NCBI GenBank assembly: GCA_963715655.1
Contig: OY970262.1
Span: forward strand, 3,534,001-3,598,000
Length of the DNA stretch: 64,000 bases
DNA from: JANQPD01 sp963715655
GTDB lineage: Bacteria; Bacteroidota; Bacteroidia; Flavobacteriales; Schleiferiaceae
Reading direction: 5' to 3'
The stretch's first letter is position 1. Every line of letters starts with the position of its first letter. The notes beneath the pieces were generated by a model. That model was given only the letters and a program-made list of their open reading frames with translations, made no database searches and was not told the origin of the DNA. Below, piece by piece: positions 44,011-51,914 of the stretch. The position numbers and the translations under genes are program-made.

Positions 44011-44928
44011 TTAATACTTCCTAATCCAGTTGAAGTGTATTTTTGTTAAAATATCCCTTTCCGAACGCACATAATTTAAATAGGCATCAGCCACCGGTGA
44101 GTGTTTTTTTCCGTTTAGCCATATTAAATTCCAAGTAGTTTCTATAGGTAATTCCTTGGCGGGAAGTATCTCCACTTCGCCAGTAGCCAATTCTTTATTT
44201 AAACCAATAATGGGCATTACCGAAACGCCTAAGCCAGCAATTACTGCTTGCTTTACCGCTTCATTACTAGTTAATTGCAGGCGTTTTTGCACTTTAACCT
44301 TTCGTAACTCTAAATAACGTTCCATAGCTCTGCGGGTGGCCGAACCTTTTTCTCTAAAAATAAAAGGCAAGGTGTCTAAACTTAAATTAGGATGATTGGC
44401 TTCGCGAAAAGCGGCACTACCCATTAAAAACAATTTATTGGGTAAAAGCGAAATACTTTGCACCGCTAATTTTTCCGGTAATACCGAAACCAGTGCAAAA
44501 TCAACTTCGTTTTTATCCAAGCTTTTAATTACTTCAGATCTATTTGTAACGTCAATTTTTAAATCTACACCGGGATGCTGCTTTACAAAACTTGAAAGGA
44601 AAAACGGCATTACATACTTACCGGTAGAAACTACCGAAATTTTAATTTGCCCTACCAACTGCCCCTTATACGCCAGTGATTTATGCTTAATTTCGTCCAC
44701 CTCATCTAATATCCGCTTGGCCACTTCGGCTATTTCTTGTCCAAATTTGGTAACGTACAATTGCCTACCCACCACTTCGGTAAGCGGTATTTCAAATTGA
44801 TCTTGAAACTTCTTTAATTGAATAGAAACTCCGGGTTGCGTTAAATGCAAGGCTTCTGAAGCACGCGTTACACTTTTTAGCTGGGTAACTTTTAAAAAAA
44901 CGCGCAATTGATTGAGGGTATAATCCAT
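44011..44928 (-). CDS. LysR family transcriptional regulator
   Basis: 305 residues. The N-terminal helix-turn-helix (LKSVTRASEALHLTQPGVSIQLKKF, residues 17-41) and the LysR substrate-binding domain (about 88-290) are complete. The layout and position, divergent from an inorganic-carbon transporter and next to carbonic anhydrase, resemble CbbR/CcmR regulators, which sense carbon metabolites. The promoter region carries a perfect inverted repeat that is its likely operator. A TAnnTTTG box ends four bases before the ATG, so the transcript may be leaderless. Confidence 0.93.
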   Translation of the reverse strand: MDYTLNQLRVFLKVTQLKSVTRASEALHLTQPGVSIQLKKFQDQFEIPLTEVVGRQLYVTKFGQEIAEVAKRILDEVDEIKHKSLAYKGQLVGQIKISVVSTGKYVMPFFLSSFVKQHPGVDLKIDVTNRSEVIKSLDKNEVDFALVSVLPEKLAVQSISLLPNKLFLMGSAAFREANHPNLSLDTLPFIFREKGSATRRAMERYLELRKVKVQKRLQLTSNEAVKQAVIAGLGVSVMPIIGLNKELATGEVEILPAKELPIETTWNLIWLNGKKHSPVADAYLNYVRSERDILTKIHFNWIRKY

Positions 44929-44932
44929 AAAT

Positions 44933-44940
44933 CAAACTTA
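44933..44940 (-). promoter_or_regulatory. Candidate -7 box of lysR (possible leaderless start)
   Basis: TAAGTTTG on the minus strand matches TAnnTTTG and ends four bases before the lysR ATG. Its -33 region falls in the inverted repeat at 44946-44972, which fits autoregulation. Confidence 0.45.
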
Positions 44941-44945
44941 TGGAT

Positions 44946-44972
44946 TGTATTTTAAATATTAATGAAAATACA
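44946..44972. promoter_or_regulatory. LysR-type operator (8-bp inverted repeat)
   Basis: Arms TGTATTTT (44946-44953) and AAAATACA (44965-44972) are perfect inverted copies separated by 11 AT-rich bases, which includes the T-N11-A spacing typical of LysR boxes. It lies between lysR and the small gene at 45024, over the -33 region of the lysR promoter and upstream of a CAACTTTG box (near 44987) for the rightward genes. Confidence 0.6.
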
Positions 44973-45023
44973 TGCATAAAAGATGACAACTTTGCCGTGA
45001 ATTTAAAACATCAAAATAAAAAC

Positions 45024-45302
45024 ATGGCTGACAAATCATTTCAACTTATTGAAGGAACGTTTGACGCACACGATGCGGCAGAAGTATTATTAAGCGTATT
45101 ATCTGATAAAATAAATTTCCACGAAGTACAAATTATTAGCTGCGAAGAGCGCAACAGTGAAGGTGGAGTTTATTCAAAAAAACGTTTTGATGAACTTAGA
45201 AAAGTGCGTGATGAAGTAACCACCATGGTGCAAGATGCCCGTAAAAAAGGGTATCGTTTTGAAATTAGTAGCCGGGTGGACATCAACCTGATTAAGGACT
45301 AA
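45024..45302 (+). CDS. Small conserved-looking protein coupled to SbtA
   Basis: 92 residues from ATG 45024; a start at 44940 would add 28 residues that cover the operator and is rejected. It has no signal or membrane helix. The predicted order is strand, helix (HDAAEVLLSVLSDKINFHEV), strand (VQIISCEERN), helix (KKRFDELRKVRDEVTTMVQD) and strand (RFEISSRVDINLI). The alpha/beta pattern and size are like a small regulator. It ends one base before the SbtA-like gene, so they are co-transcribed. It is not recognisably the PII-like SbtB of cyanobacteria. A role as a regulator or partner of the transporter is inferred from position only. Confidence 0.7.
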   Translation: MADKSFQLIEGTFDAHDAAEVLLSVLSDKINFHEVQIISCEERNSEGGVYSKKRFDELRKVRDEVTTMVQDARKKGYRFEISSRVDINLIKD

Positions 45303-45303
45303 A

Positions 45304-46263
45304 ATGGACTTTACCTTTTTGGCGGAAAACCTCACCAATCCGGCATTACTTTTTTTCCTTTTAGGAATATTTGCGGTACAGGTAAAAAGTGATTTACAAA
45401 TTCCGCCTACTTCGTCAAAGTTTATTTCACTGTATTTGCTTTTCGCGATTGGCTTTAAAGGTGGACAGGAATTAGCACACAGCGATTTAGATTTAGGCAT
45501 TTTATGGTCGCTGCTATTTGGCGTATTTCTAGCGGTAAGCGTACCCATTTATACTTTTTTTATACTAAAAAAGCGCGTAGGTGTTCAAAATGCCGGTGCT
45601 ATTGCGGCTGCCTATGGCTCAGTAAGTGCCGTAACTTTTGTTACCGCAATTTCTTTTTTAGATATGCAGGATGCCTATTATGGAGGGCACATGGTAGCCG
45701 TAATGGCTTTAATGGAAGCACCTTCAATTATTGTAGGCGTTTTGCTAATGGCATTAATAGGTAAGGCCGCTACCAACGCGGTTCCGTTTAAAAAGGTGTT
45801 GCACCATTCGGTAACAAACGGCAGCGTAATGCTGATACTCGGTAGTTTGGTTATCGGCTTTATAGCCAGTGAAAAACAAGCCGAAGGTATTGCTCCTTTT
45901 ACCACCGATATTTTTAAAGGCTTTTTGGCTGTATTTCTTTTAGATATGGGTATTACCAGCGGTAAAAAACTAAAATCGCTTTTAGAAAATGGTTGGTTTG
46001 TGCTAGCTTTTGCCTTAATAATTCCCTTTATAAATGGAGTGGCCGTTGCTTATTTAAGCGCTTTTATTACACCAGAAGTTGGCAATCGCTTTTTATTTGC
46101 CATACTTGCCGCAAGCGCCTCTTACATTGCAGTGCCGGCCGCCATGCGCTTGGCTGCACCAGAAGCTAATGAAGGACTTTATTTACCCATGGCTTTGGCC
46201 ATTACGTTTCCGTTTAACATTACTTTAGGGATGCCTATTTATTGGTATCTCGTAAACTTATAA
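45304..46263 (+). CDS. sbtA: SbtA-like sodium-dependent bicarbonate transporter (DUF897)
   Basis: 319 residues, about ten membrane helices in two inverted halves. The family features are FAIGFKGGQELAHSDL, GVQNAGAIAAAYGSVSAVTFV, GHMVAVMALMEAPSIIVG in the first half and FLLDMGITSGKKL, AILAASASYIAVPAAMRLAAPEAN in the second. SbtA proteins take up bicarbonate with sodium. It is a little shorter than cyanobacterial SbtA (about 370). It starts one base after the 92-residue gene and lies near carbonic anhydrase and LysR. In a heterotroph it would feed anaplerotic carboxylation rather than carbon fixation by RuBisCO; no RuBisCO gene is seen. Confidence 0.9.
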   Translation: MDFTFLAENLTNPALLFFLLGIFAVQVKSDLQIPPTSSKFISLYLLFAIGFKGGQELAHSDLDLGILWSLLFGVFLAVSVPIYTFFILKKRVGVQNAGAIAAAYGSVSAVTFVTAISFLDMQDAYYGGHMVAVMALMEAPSIIVGVLLMALIGKAATNAVPFKKVLHHSVTNGSVMLILGSLVIGFIASEKQAEGIAPFTTDIFKGFLAVFLLDMGITSGKKLKSLLENGWFVLAFALIIPFINGVAVAYLSAFITPEVGNRFLFAILAASASYIAVPAAMRLAAPEANEGLYLPMALAITFPFNITLGMPIYWYLVNL

Positions 46264-46287
46264 CGCTTATTTTAATTCTCAATAACT

Positions 46288-47778
46288 ATGGAATCTATTT
46301 TAAAAAACGCTCAACACGATTTGGCAAACGCCAAACATAACTCAACTAAAACTATGACAAAAGTAACTGTAGCAAAAGGCGATGGTATTGGTCCGGAAAT
46401 TATGGATGCCACCCTTTCAATTTTAAAAGCCGCCAACGCCCAAATTGAATGGGATGAAATTCAGGTGGGTGAAAAAATGTATTTGGCCGGCAACACTAGC
46501 GGCATTGGCGAAGAAGCTTGGGACAGCATTCGCCAAAATAAAGTGTTTTTAAAAGCACCTATTACTACGCCTCGTGGCGATGGCTATAAAAGCTTAAATG
46601 TAACCATGCGCAAAAGCCTTGGACTTTTTGCAAACGTGCGTCCTTGTATAAGCTATTCACCATTTGTAAGCACAAAACACCCAAAAATGGATGTGGTAAT
46701 TGTGCGCGAAAACGAAGAGGATTTATACGCAGGCATTGAGCACCAACAAACGGATGAAGTAGTGCAATGCTTGAAATTGATTACCCGCCCGGGTTGCGAA
46801 AAAATTATTCGTTATGCTTTTGAATACGCCAAATTATACAAGCGCAAAAAAGTAAGCTGCTTTGTAAAAGACAACATTATGAAGCATACCGATGGTTTGT
46901 TTCATGAAGTGTTTAAAGAAATTGCAGCGGAGTATCCTGAAATTGAAAATGACAACTGGATTATTGACATAGGCGCAGCACGATTGGCCGATACACCTGA
47001 AGATTTTGATGTAGTAGTAACCACCAACCTTTACGGAGATATTGTATCCGATATTACGGCACAAATTTCTGGTTCAGTAGGTTTGGCGGGGTCATCTAAT
47101 ATTGGCTCAAGTGTTTCTATGTTTGAGGCTATTCATGGGTCAGCGCCTTTAATTGCAGGAAAAAATATTGCAAATCCTTCTGGATTGTTACGGGCTGCGG
47201 TAATGATGCTAAACCATATTGGCCAACCAGAAATTGCGCAAACCATTACCAACGCTTGGTTATGCGCCATTGAAGATGGAATACACACCGAAGATATTTA
47301 CAAGGAAGGCTTAAGCAAGCAAAAAGTGGGTACCGATGGCTTTGCGGAAGCCGTAATTGCACGTTTAGGAAAAAAGCCAACCGTATTAGCCGAAGCAGAA
47401 ATAGCAACTGGTGAGGAAATAAAAATGCCGGTTTATACGCGTAAACCCGCCATGGATAAAACGCTACAAGGTGTAGATGTTTTTGTAGATTGGAAGGGCA
47501 CGGAGGCTTCTAAACTTGGTGATATTCTGCAAAAGTTAGATGGCAAGCTAAAATTAGTATTGATTACCAACCGAGGTGTAAAAGTATGGCCACACGGCTT
47601 TGAAGAAACGTTTTGCACCGACCATTGGCGTTGTAGATACCAAGGTGAAAACCTTAAAAATGCAGATGTTTGGCAGCTTTTACAAACCGCACAGCAAGCA
47701 GGTGTTGATGTAATTAAAACTGAAAACCTGTATAATTTTGATGGTAAAAGAGGGTATAGTTTAGGGCAAGGGCAGTAG
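46288..47778 (+). CDS. icd: Isocitrate dehydrogenase (NADP type, long Thermus-like form)
   Basis: 496 residues. The catalytic core has GDGIGPEIM, the substrate loop LNVTMRKSLGLFANVRP, the YAGIEHQQ region, metal-binding NLYGDIVSDITAQ and the nucleotide region EAIHGSAPLIAGKNIANPSG. A C-terminal extension of about 150 residues (from TRKPAMDKTLQGVDVFVDWK on) is typical of the Thermus/rickettsial IDH class, larger than the E. coli enzyme. It oxidises isocitrate to 2-oxoglutarate, making reducing power. It follows sbtA by 24 bases and may be in the same transcript. ATG 46354 (MTKVTVAKGDG) is an alternative start. Confidence 0.93.
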   Translation: MESILKNAQHDLANAKHNSTKTMTKVTVAKGDGIGPEIMDATLSILKAANAQIEWDEIQVGEKMYLAGNTSGIGEEAWDSIRQNKVFLKAPITTPRGDGYKSLNVTMRKSLGLFANVRPCISYSPFVSTKHPKMDVVIVRENEEDLYAGIEHQQTDEVVQCLKLITRPGCEKIIRYAFEYAKLYKRKKVSCFVKDNIMKHTDGLFHEVFKEIAAEYPEIENDNWIIDIGAARLADTPEDFDVVVTTNLYGDIVSDITAQISGSVGLAGSSNIGSSVSMFEAIHGSAPLIAGKNIANPSGLLRAAVMMLNHIGQPEIAQTITNAWLCAIEDGIHTEDIYKEGLSKQKVGTDGFAEAVIARLGKKPTVLAEAEIATGEEIKMPVYTRKPAMDKTLQGVDVFVDWKGTEASKLGDILQKLDGKLKLVLITNRGVKVWPHGFEETFCTDHWRCRYQGENLKNADVWQLLQTAQQAGVDVIKTENLYNFDGKRGYSLGQGQ

Positions 47779-47991
47779 TGCTAGTGCCAGCAGTTGAAGG
47801 TTTAAAGTTGTAAAGTTGAAGGTTGTAAAGAATGTTCCGCAGGATTGGGGAGGTTCAAAATCTCTTAGTGTCGCCCAGAGTAGGTGAGGAACGAGCCATA
47901 CTGAAGGGTGGACACAAATTTGAAAGCTCAAGCCTCTTACGTTGAGAGGGTTGTTATGTAATGCTCAACATTTGAAATAATTTTATAACGG

Positions 47992-48030
47992 AAAAACCCA
48001 TTTATCTGAATAAGGTAGGTGGGGTTTTTA
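47992..48030. terminator. Weak terminator between icd and the HxlR gene
   Basis: A short stem, AAAAACCC (47992-47999) and GGGTTTTT (48022-48029), joins the converging ends of icd and the HxlR regulator. The right arm overlaps the HxlR stop codon. The stem is only eight base pairs, so the call is tentative. Confidence 0.4.
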
Positions 48031-48357
48031 TTTCAGTTGACTGTGGTACGCTTCTCCAAATTGCGCCATTTGCTTTATTAACGGCAAACAGGTTTTACCG
48101 GATTCGGTTAAAGAATATTCCACACGAGGCGGCACTTCTCCAAAGCTTTTACGGTGCACCAAGCCAGCATCTGCCAAGGTTTTTAGTTCTTGAATCAGCA
48201 TTTTCTCACTAATATCCGCCAAGCGTTTTTTTAAAACCCCAAAGCGCAAAGGTTCATTCTTCAATTCATTTATTAATAGCAATCGCCACTTACCGCCCAG
48301 CAACTCTAAGGTGGTGCGGATGGGGCAACGCGGTAATACTTTGGTTTGATTTTTCAT
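48028..48357 (-). CDS. HxlR/MarR-like winged-helix regulator
   Basis: 109 residues with the HxlR signature: CPIRTTLELLGGKWRLLLINEL, LRFGVLKKRLADISEKMLIQ, LKTLADAGLVHR and PPRVEYSLTESG. One Cys (residue 11) lies at the N-terminal position often redox-sensitive in the family. It is divergent from an NAD(P)-binding oxidoreductase gene, the standard pairing, and likely represses it. Confidence 0.92.
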   Translation of the reverse strand: MKNQTKVLPRCPIRTTLELLGGKWRLLLINELKNEPLRFGVLKKRLADISEKMLIQELKTLADAGLVHRKSFGEVPPRVEYSLTESGKTCLPLIKQMAQFGEAYHSQLK

Positions 48358-48369
48358 ACTTACTAAAAG

Positions 48370-48416
48370 GTAGGTACCCTATTTTATTTACTGCAAAGCA
48401 AACCTACTTAATTTTG
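48370..48416. promoter_or_regulatory. Divergent promoters and candidate HxlR operator
   Basis: Two TAnnTTTG boxes face away from each other: TAATTTTG on plus (48409-48416) for the oxidoreductase, and TAGGTTTG on minus (48399-48406) for hxlR. Inverted copies GTAGGT (48370-48375) and ACCTAC (48402-48407) bracket the region; one overlaps the minus -7 box, so binding there could block both. Confidence 0.5.
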
Positions 48417-48432
48417 AACAAAAATTATAATT

Positions 48433-49071
48433 ATGGCACACATTGCACTTTTTGGCGGTACAGGAAAAACCGGCAGTATTTATTTACAAAAAGCATTAGA
48501 AGCAGGGCATAGCGTAACCGCCTTGGTGCGCACTCCAGAAAAAGTAAGCATCGGAACGCACCAAAATCTAACACTAATAAAAGGTGATGTATTAAATCAG
48601 GATGATGTAGCCAAAACCATTGCTGGTGCAGAGGTGGTAGTAAGCCTTTTTGGACACGTAAAAAACTCACCAGAATTGTTGCAAACCAATGGCACCAAGA
48701 ACATTATAAGCGCAATGAAGTCAAATAATTTGTCACGCATTATTTCCCTTTCGGGAGGAGGCCTACCCTTCCCTGAAAAGGATGAACCAAAGTTTGCGGA
48801 CAAACTTATTCGCGGTGTTATGAAAATCTTTGCCAAAAAAATATTAAACGATGCCATTCAGCACTATAAAGTTTTAGAGAAAAGTGGTTTAGATTGGACA
48901 ATTGTACGCGGCCCGCGCTTAACGGATGATTCTGAAAAGGGAAACTACCGCGTAGGCTGGGTTGGTGTAAATGCTAGCACCAAAATTGGAAGAGCAGATT
49001 TGGCCGATTTTATTTTAAAACAAACTGAAAAACAAGAATTTGTAAAGCAAATGCCTTTTGTGAGTTATTAG
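48433..49071 (+). CDS. NAD(P)-binding Rossmann oxidoreductase (atypical SDR, NmrA/YwnB-like)
   Basis: 212 residues. The nucleotide motif FGGTGKTGS (8-16) is of the atypical short-chain dehydrogenase type, followed by VTALVRTPEKV, IKGDVLNQDDVAKTIAGAE and IISLSGGGLPFP. The Tyr-x-x-x-Lys of classical SDRs is not evident, so it may act as a redox sensor or NAD(P)H-dependent reductase such as flavin or biliverdin reductase types. It is divergent from an HxlR repressor, which suggests induction by an electrophile or aldehyde. Confidence 0.88.
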   Translation: MAHIALFGGTGKTGSIYLQKALEAGHSVTALVRTPEKVSIGTHQNLTLIKGDVLNQDDVAKTIAGAEVVVSLFGHVKNSPELLQTNGTKNIISAMKSNNLSRIISLSGGGLPFPEKDEPKFADKLIRGVMKIFAKKILNDAIQHYKVLEKSGLDWTIVRGPRLTDDSEKGNYRVGWVGVNASTKIGRADLADFILKQTEKQEFVKQMPFVSY

Positions 49072-49154
49072 TAGGTTTGGGGTTAAAAGAATGAAAGTTG
49101 AATGACTGCGCGCGGAGAAAAAAGTAAAAAAAGTTGAAGATTTTAATACTGTGC

Positions 49155-49390
49155 GCACTTCTCGACTACCCCTTCGTCAGGCTCAGGACAAGCTTCTCGA
49201 AGGGGCTACTGCTTGGAACTAATGACTAATGTTGGGGTATGCTCATGGGTAGTTGGGCTGAGCGGAGTCGAAGTCCCTCCAATTAAATTCCTATTTGCTT
49301 ATCTCTCCACCATACATTTGGAACAAAGAAGCAAACTTCCTTTTAAAATCCCACGCACTTCTCGACTACCGCTCGAAGAAACTACCGTTT
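49155..49390. repeat. Cluster of dispersed-repeat fragments in a 628-base gap
   Basis: The gap 49072-49699 has no gene. It carries short repeat words common in Bacteroidota intergenic DNA: CTTCTCGACTACCCCTTCG (near 49158), an inverted pair CCCCTTCG/CGAAGGGG (49169-49205), GGGCTGAGCGGAGTCGAAG (near 49256), and GCACTTCTCGACTACCGCTC (near 49348). The open frame at 49213-49404 is an accident of these. A hairpin-type terminator follows near 49563. Confidence 0.5.
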
Positions 49391-49559
49391 GGATTAATTT
49401 ATAAAGCTTGAGTATTCTTAGGGCTAAGTGGACTTTGAGGCGAATTTGGAGGTGTTTAAACTGAAGTGATAAAGAGTAAGGACAGTTTGACTGCTTGCTG
49501 ATGCCTTATGGAGTTAAAAACTTACACCGAATTGTTTAATCATAGGCTGAAGCTGAATG

Positions 49560-49600
49560 AAAACCTACCTGTTTTCTTAGAAAAGTAGGTGCGTTTTTTT
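49560..49600 (+). terminator. Imperfect terminator-like hairpin
   Basis: CCTAC...TTTTC pairs with GAAAA...GTAGG around a TTA loop (49564-49590), followed by a seven-T run. It is the first strong stop signal downstream of the oxidoreductase gene, though about 490 bases away. Confidence 0.45.
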
Positions 49601-49699
49601 ATTCAATTTTTTGGAAAAATGCTCGTGGCTTAAGAAAGTGAAAGGCATTGTTTTTGAGTTAGTAGATTTAATGTCCCTTGTATCCTTAAACACCCAAAT

Positions 49700-50302
49700 G
49701 TGAAAAATCTTATACTAGCTAATTTCTTTTTAATCCTATTTTCAGGTTGTACCAACAACAAATCGATAGAACCAATAGCAACTGAAAAACAAGAAGACCC
49801 TCCTATTTTAGAAATAAGTAGCGAAGGCTATGGTTGGTGGGTGACCAACCCAAAGAGAAACGGTTTAGCGAGGGTACATTTTGAAGTGACAAACTTGAGC
49901 AATTATTTAATTAGAATTGATCGAGCTTCAAGTAATCGAGATGCTATGATAAGTAACTTATCCAATAGCGATTACGTTCGTCCCAAATCAAAAGCCATCT
50001 ATCAACTGACTATAGAAGCAGCAAAGTTGCAGGGCATTGCTTATCCCGACAGCTTATATGTAAAGAAAAAAGCACAATACAGAGGAGCCCCAATTTACGT
50101 TACGTTTAGCGGCCATATAATTAAACCTAAAGACGACTATGAATATTTCACAAATTATGTTGCTCTTGGTTATGAATTTTCAACTGCAAATTATATAGGT
50201 GCGAAATACAGCAACCCCGGATTTTGCGGTAACGTGCAACTTCCAAATAATGATACCCTTTACAGTATTGTTTGGGATTCATTAATTCCTACTGATTATT
50301 GA
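49700..50302 (+). CDS. Putative lipoprotein of unknown function
   Basis: 200 residues starting at GTG 49700, because the ATG two bases earlier is out of frame and at once followed by a stop. The signal ends in FSGC (Cys17), a lipobox. The mature part is beta-rich, with VHFEVTNLSNYLIRIDRA resembling an Ig-like or DUF-type fold (FEVTNLS, then KSKAIYQLTIE). I do not recognise a family. Alone on the plus strand between gaps. Confidence 0.7.
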   Translation: MKNLILANFFLILFSGCTNNKSIEPIATEKQEDPPILEISSEGYGWWVTNPKRNGLARVHFEVTNLSNYLIRIDRASSNRDAMISNLSNSDYVRPKSKAIYQLTIEAAKLQGIAYPDSLYVKKKAQYRGAPIYVTFSGHIIKPKDDYEYFTNYVALGYEFSTANYIGAKYSNPGFCGNVQLPNNDTLYSIVWDSLIPTDY

Positions 50303-50533
50303 AGATTGGTTGGTTTTATAGCATTCTTTATTAATCACCTGTCTTTTAATGTTAAAAAAGCACCATTGATATTAACCTCTTTAGCGCTATTCCAAAACGT
50401 ATGCTCACTACTTTTACACGCTTTATATTTTATTAAACCTGTATAATAGTAAACTTCAAATGGCTTTTTGTGGTTGCTGGTTTTTGTAAGTACCGGCCAT
50501 ACAAAGCACAAATGCGCGAGCGAGAAGCTATGT

Positions 50534-51112
50534 TTAATCAAAATTAATTTTATAAGGCACATCTGCCAAACTATAGCGATTTGTTTCAAAATAACTTGAA
50601 TATCTCCAGGCGGTACATTGATGCATGTTAGCATCATTTAATACAATTAAAAACTCAACATCACTATCAAATAGCACTACTTCAACAATTCCGTTAGGTT
50701 TTGTTACTCCCAATGTATCACAAATTACAAGCGTGTTTTTTTTAATGTGAAGTAACGTTCCCCTTAAAACAGTTAAATCACCAACTCCTCTGCATACCAA
50801 AGAATCAGGACTTCCACTTAGAACCTCTAGTGAATTATTTACAACCAACATTTTCCTTATAGTTGGTACTTTATGATTTATATCCTCACCTAAAAAAAAC
50901 AACAGGTGGCCCGGCTCTTCAGATTGCTGTAAAAGAAGCGTGTTAGAACCCTTCATATTAAGTTGTGTCACTTTATAAAACTCCCTCTTCTGCTCATCCC
51001 TAATCTTCATCAAATTTGCTAAACTACAAGCACTTAACATGATAACTAGACACAAAAAAAGCCCAAATTTCTCAATATGTCTAATGTAAAGTTTCTGATA
51101 ATAACATTTCAT
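50534..51112 (-). CDS. Putative lipoprotein of unknown function
   Basis: 192 residues. A somewhat long N-terminus (MKCYYQKLYIRHIEKFG) precedes a hydrophobic segment and lipobox MLSAC (Cys29); a start inside is possible at the Met24 before LSAC but would lose the signal. The mature part is beta-rich with runs such as MLVVNNSLEVLSG and LVICDTLG. The family is unknown. The downstream region 50335-50533 shows a frame (SNHKKPFEVYYYTGLIKYKA) in another phase that might be a remnant but is not convincing. Confidence 0.6.
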   Translation of the reverse strand: MKCYYQKLYIRHIEKFGLFLCLVIMLSACSLANLMKIRDEQKREFYKVTQLNMKGSNTLLLQQSEEPGHLLFFLGEDINHKVPTIRKMLVVNNSLEVLSGSPDSLVCRGVGDLTVLRGTLLHIKKNTLVICDTLGVTKPNGIVEVVLFDSDVEFLIVLNDANMHQCTAWRYSSYFETNRYSLADVPYKINFD

Positions 51113-51168
51113 GGTGTTATCGAATAATCTAAAATTAAGGTCAACTTTACAAAACTTTTTTAAGAAGA

Positions 51169-51912
51169 TTATTTCTTCGCATTTATCAAGTAAATCAGCG
51201 TCATGCTGTCTTTAAAAGTAATGTCTTTAGGGGTAAAAGCTAAATAACTTCGCACGCCAGATGATTTCATTGGAGGAGGAGCCATATCAAACTCGCCTTC
51301 CACCAAGCGCATATCGTAATTGTTACCAAAACTTCCGTAAGTAATATCAACTAAAACGCCTAACACTTGCCCGCTAGCCTGTGCTATTAACTTGGCTTTT
51401 TTCTTTCCATCAGCCACCGATTTGTTTATTACCTCCGCTTGTACCTCCTGCTTCAAAAGTTCAGAAAGTTTAAAAGAAAAAGTAAAATCTATATCCTCTT
51501 TACTTTTAGCCAACATGTTCAATATCGCGGTAAGCTTTTCCTGCGTATAGGTGAATTCTACCAACATATTTTGACTGGCTATATATCCCGTATCTATGTA
51601 TTTATTATTACTGTAAATTCTGTTCTTTGAAACATCAAAGGCAGTGGTCTTTACCTCTTCCCTTTTGAAATCCAATGTTTGAAAAAGCTCTGTATAACTT
51701 GCAGTTTTTTTGCGGAGTCTTTCTAAAGCTGTGCTCATATCAACACCAAACTCTTTGGCTGACAAGGTGAGTACGGCCACATCAGGCGTTACCGAAACGC
51801 GGGCTACGCCCACCACATTTAATCGCGCTTCGGTCTCTTGTCCATAACTAAAAGTAGATGCAAAGACAAGTGCCACACAAAAGAGAAATTTAATTTCTAA
51901 ATACTTTTTCAT
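51169..51912 (-). CDS. SIMPL (DUF541) domain periplasmic protein
   Basis: 247 residues with a signal peptide (1-24, ending FSYGQ). The SIMPL/DUF541 core is seen as VVGVARVSVTPDVAVLTLSA, then YTQEKLTAILNMLAKSKE and ADGKKKAKLIAQASGQVLG. Such proteins are found in the periplasm and form oligomers; E. coli YggE is linked to oxidative stress. It follows the YihY gene by two bases, so the two are co-transcribed. Confidence 0.88.
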   Translation of the reverse strand: MKKYLEIKFLFCVALVFASTFSYGQETEARLNVVGVARVSVTPDVAVLTLSAKEFGVDMSTALERLRKKTASYTELFQTLDFKREEVKTTAFDVSKNRIYSNNKYIDTGYIASQNMLVEFTYTQEKLTAILNMLAKSKEDIDFTFSFKLSELLKQEVQAEVINKSVADGKKKAKLIAQASGQVLGVLVDITYGSFGNNYDMRLVEGEFDMAPPPMKSSGVRSYLAFTPKDITFKDSMTLIYLINAKK

Positions 51913-51914
51913 AG

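Noticed and set aside
49213..49404. 63-codon plus frame
   Set aside because: Made of dispersed repeat words such as GAGCGGAGTCGAAG; no protein features.
50335..50637. 100-codon minus frame overlapping the lipoprotein gene
   Set aside because: Its N-terminal third is a shifted reading of the lipoprotein; the rest is weak and unrecognised.
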